This document shows, in pieces, positions 62,244-64,000 of a stretch of DNA of 64,000 bases (position 1 is its first letter; every line of letters begins with the position of its first letter). Source of the DNA: Desulfobacteraceae bacterium UBA2245 (GTDB lineage: Bacteria; Desulfobacterota; Desulfobacteria; Desulfobacterales; UBA2245); assembly GCA_002347265.1 (NCBI GenBank), contig DDYB01000032.1, positions 201,121-265,120 of the forward strand, given 5' to 3'. The notes beneath the pieces are model-generated. The model did no database searches, was not told the DNA's origin, and was given only the letters and a program-made list of their open reading frames with translations. The translations under genes were made by a program, and so were the position numbers.

Positions 62244-62360
62244 TATTTCGTTTTCGATGCCGCCGGAATATGCTTTGTGTAAGGGCCATGGCGACCGCCG
62301 CAGCGAGGGAGGATGCCGCACAGCGCAGAAATAGGATTTTTTAAGAATCCGCCAATAATG

Positions 62361-62391
62361 CTTGACACAAAAAAGTCAAGGGGGGTATATA
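62361..62391 (+). promoter_or_regulatory. Promoter with inverted repeat upstream of the second fdhA
   Basis: TTGACA (62362-62367), an 18-bp spacer and TATATA (62386-62391). The -35 lies inside CTTGAC-N8-GTCAAG (62361-62380), an inverted repeat that could be an operator. The start codon is 113 bp downstream. Confidence 0.6.
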
Positions 62392-62504
62392 TATTTTCTT
62401 AAACACAATACGAAGGTATTCTCAAAAATTGTGGCTTTTTAAGCGATCATTTTTCTTATGATGGATTTGTTGGCAATAATTTCAGTAAGAAAGGAGCAGT
62501 TCGC

Positions 62505-64000
62505 ATGAATGTAACACGAAGGGAGTTTATCCAGATCACGGGCGCGACCGCCGCTGGTCTGGCCGTGAGCGGGATCGGATTCGGCCTCTCGCCGGTCAAA
62601 TCTCACGCCCAGATGCTCAAGACCAAGTATGCCAAGCAGACCACGACCATCTGCTGCTATTGCGCAGTGGGTTGCGGCGCCATCGTGCATACGAACAAAG
62701 AAACAGGCCGGGCCATCAATGTCGAGGGTGATCCGGATCATGTGATCAACCGCGGCTCACTCTGCGCCAAGGGCGCGTCTCTGTTTCAGCTGGCAGAGAA
62801 CAAGAACCGCCTGACCGAACCCATGTATCGAGCGCCTTACTCGGACAAATGGCAGAAGGTTTCCTGGGATTGGGCGATCGAAGAGATCGCCAAAAGGGTT
62901 AAGAAAACGCGCGACGCCGGCTTTACGCTCAAAAACGACAAGGGGCAGATGGTCAACCGCACCACCGCCATGGCGTCTTGCGGCAGCGCGGCCATGGATA
63001 ATGAGGAGTGCTGGATTTATCAGGCACTGATGCGCGCCCTGGGGCTTGTCTATATCGAACATCAGGCCCGTATCTGACATAGCGCTACTGTTGCGGCTCT
63101 GGCAGAGTCGTTCGGACGCGGCGCTATGACCAACCACTGGATTGACCTGAGAAACAGCGATGTCCTGCTTGCGATGGGCAGCAATCCGGCGGAAAACCAT
63201 CCCATTTCCTTCAAGTACATCACCCAGGCTCAGCTTAATGGCGCAACGCTGATCAGCGTTGACCCCCGTTTTACCAAGACCTCGTCCAAGGCCGATATGT
63301 ACGTTCCGCTTCGTTCCGGCACGGATATCGCCTTTCTCGGGGGCATGATCAAGTATATTCTGGACAACAAGCTCTACGATGTGGAATACGTGGCCAATTA
63401 CACCAATGCGCCCTTTATCCTGGGCAAGGACTTTGGTTTCAAGGACGGTCTTTTCTCAGGCTATGACAAGGCCAAGCGGTCCTACGACAGTAAGAAATGG
63501 GCGTTTGAAATGGACGCCAACGGGGTTCCCAAGATGGACCGGACCCTCAAGGACAAACGGTGCGTTCTGAGTCTGCTCAAGAAGCATTACGAGCGCTACA
63601 CCACCAAACTCGTTTCCAAGATCACCGGAACATCCGAAGCCGATCTGGTCAAGGTTTACAAGGCCTACGGCGCAACGGGCGCCAAGGGCAAGGCCGGAAC
63701 GAGCATGTACGCCATGGGCTGGACCCAGCACACTGTGGGCGTACAGAACATCCGCACCATGGCCATGATCCAGCTACTGCTGGGCAACATGGGCATTGCC
63801 GGCGGCGGCGTGAATGCCATGCGCGGCGAGTCCAACGTTCAGGGCTCCACGGACCACTGCCTGCTGTGGCACATCCTGCCCGGCTATCTGAAGATTCCGT
63901 CGGCGGCCGATGATTCGCTGGACACCTATCTGACGAAGAATACTCCCGTCAGCAAGGACCCGCTGAGCGCCAACTGGTGGCAGAATTATCCCAAGTACAC
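62505..64000 (+). CDS. fdhA: Second selenocysteine formate dehydrogenase catalytic subunit (cut by window end)
   Basis: 498 codons are present from ATG 62505 (AAAGGAGC upstream), reading TGA at 63075-63077 as Sec (codon 191). The frame continues in register with HSATVAALAESFGRGAMTNHW. Tat signal TRREFIQITGATAAG, [4Fe-4S] motif CCYCAVGC with the fourth Cys in GSLCAKGA, and pterin-binding region similar to the first FdhA (GSNPAENHPISF, LPGYLKIPS). It lies 262 bp after hisD. Its beta subunit, if any, is beyond the window. No frameshift is seen. Confidence 0.95.
63075..63109 (+). other. Sec codon and SECIS-like hairpin of the second fdhA
   Basis: TGA at 63075-63077, then 17 nt later GGCTCT-GGC-AGAGTC (63095-63109), the same 6-bp stem as in the first fdhA with one loop base changed. 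Confidence 0.8.

Noticed and set aside
1..64000. CRISPR array, rRNA operon, prophage or insertion sequence
   Set aside because: No regularly spaced direct repeats, no rRNA or tRNA signatures and no transposase or integrase gene were found in the window.

Overview
The window looks like a chromosomal segment of a strictly anaerobic Gram-negative bacterium of the Desulfobacterota (Desulfobacterales-like sulfate reducer or relative). This is inferred from gene content only. The pointers are two selenocysteine-encoding formate dehydrogenase genes, a soluble FdhAB pair with FdhE, an FmdE-type protein, tungstate (Tup) and molybdate (Mod) ABC transporters together, ferredoxin-like proteins, and outer-membrane genes (bamD, a TonB-dependent receptor).

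Layout. 1-12.6 kb is mostly core: an MBL hydrolase tail, an mltF-like operon with small unknown genes, ispG, an archaeal/eukaryal-type proS, rel, rpmB, trxA-trxB-bamD and glutamine-dependent nadE. 12.8-39.2 kb is a molybdenum/tungsten and formate island. It holds a ~70-aa unknown protein with a divergent PadR regulator, a TonB receptor with a complete ECF transporter and a TiaS-like ATP-using enzyme, an excisionase-type HTH protein, and two TupA-like binding proteins with TupB and TupC. A second copy of the ~70-aa protein sits beside a molybdenum-storage-protein-like gene, followed by an XRE-PBP regulator divergent from a DUF364 protein, modABC, an FmdE-MoeA-like fusion, and a DNA-binding-domain-only ModE. 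The selenocysteine fdhA-fdhB-fdhE operon lies on the minus strand, with a stand-alone FdhA N-terminal-domain protein divergent to it and a second ModE-N protein. 39.9-62.2 kb is again general: a Ca2+-type P-ATPase, an exported L-isoaspartyl methyltransferase with a membrane spermidine-synthase-like protein, an acyl-activating/ACP/acyltransferase fusion, cyclophilin, a ferredoxin protein divergent from a Crp/Fnr regulator, queF, a lipoprotein, a dusB/DUF1848 cluster, a cNMP-domain protein, a methyltransferase, exonuclease III, an NDP-forming acyl-CoA synthetase, serC and hisD. The right edge is a second selenocysteine fdhA, cut by the window end.

How it fits together. The island gathers oxyanion import (Tup, Mod), probable intracellular storage (MoSto-like), metal-chelation or cofactor handling (DUF364, FmdE-MoeA-like), regulators (PadR, XRE-PBP, excisionase-like HTH, two ModE-N) and the main Mo/W-bis-pterin enzyme (FdhAB). 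The TonB-ECF-TiaS-like cassette has no assignable substrate and is, with the paired ~70-aa proteins, the best candidate for undescribed biology. Inverted TGTCA/TGACA half-sites recur in three of the island's control regions. Several gene starts below are placed by Shine-Dalgarno spacing rather than at the longest open frame.
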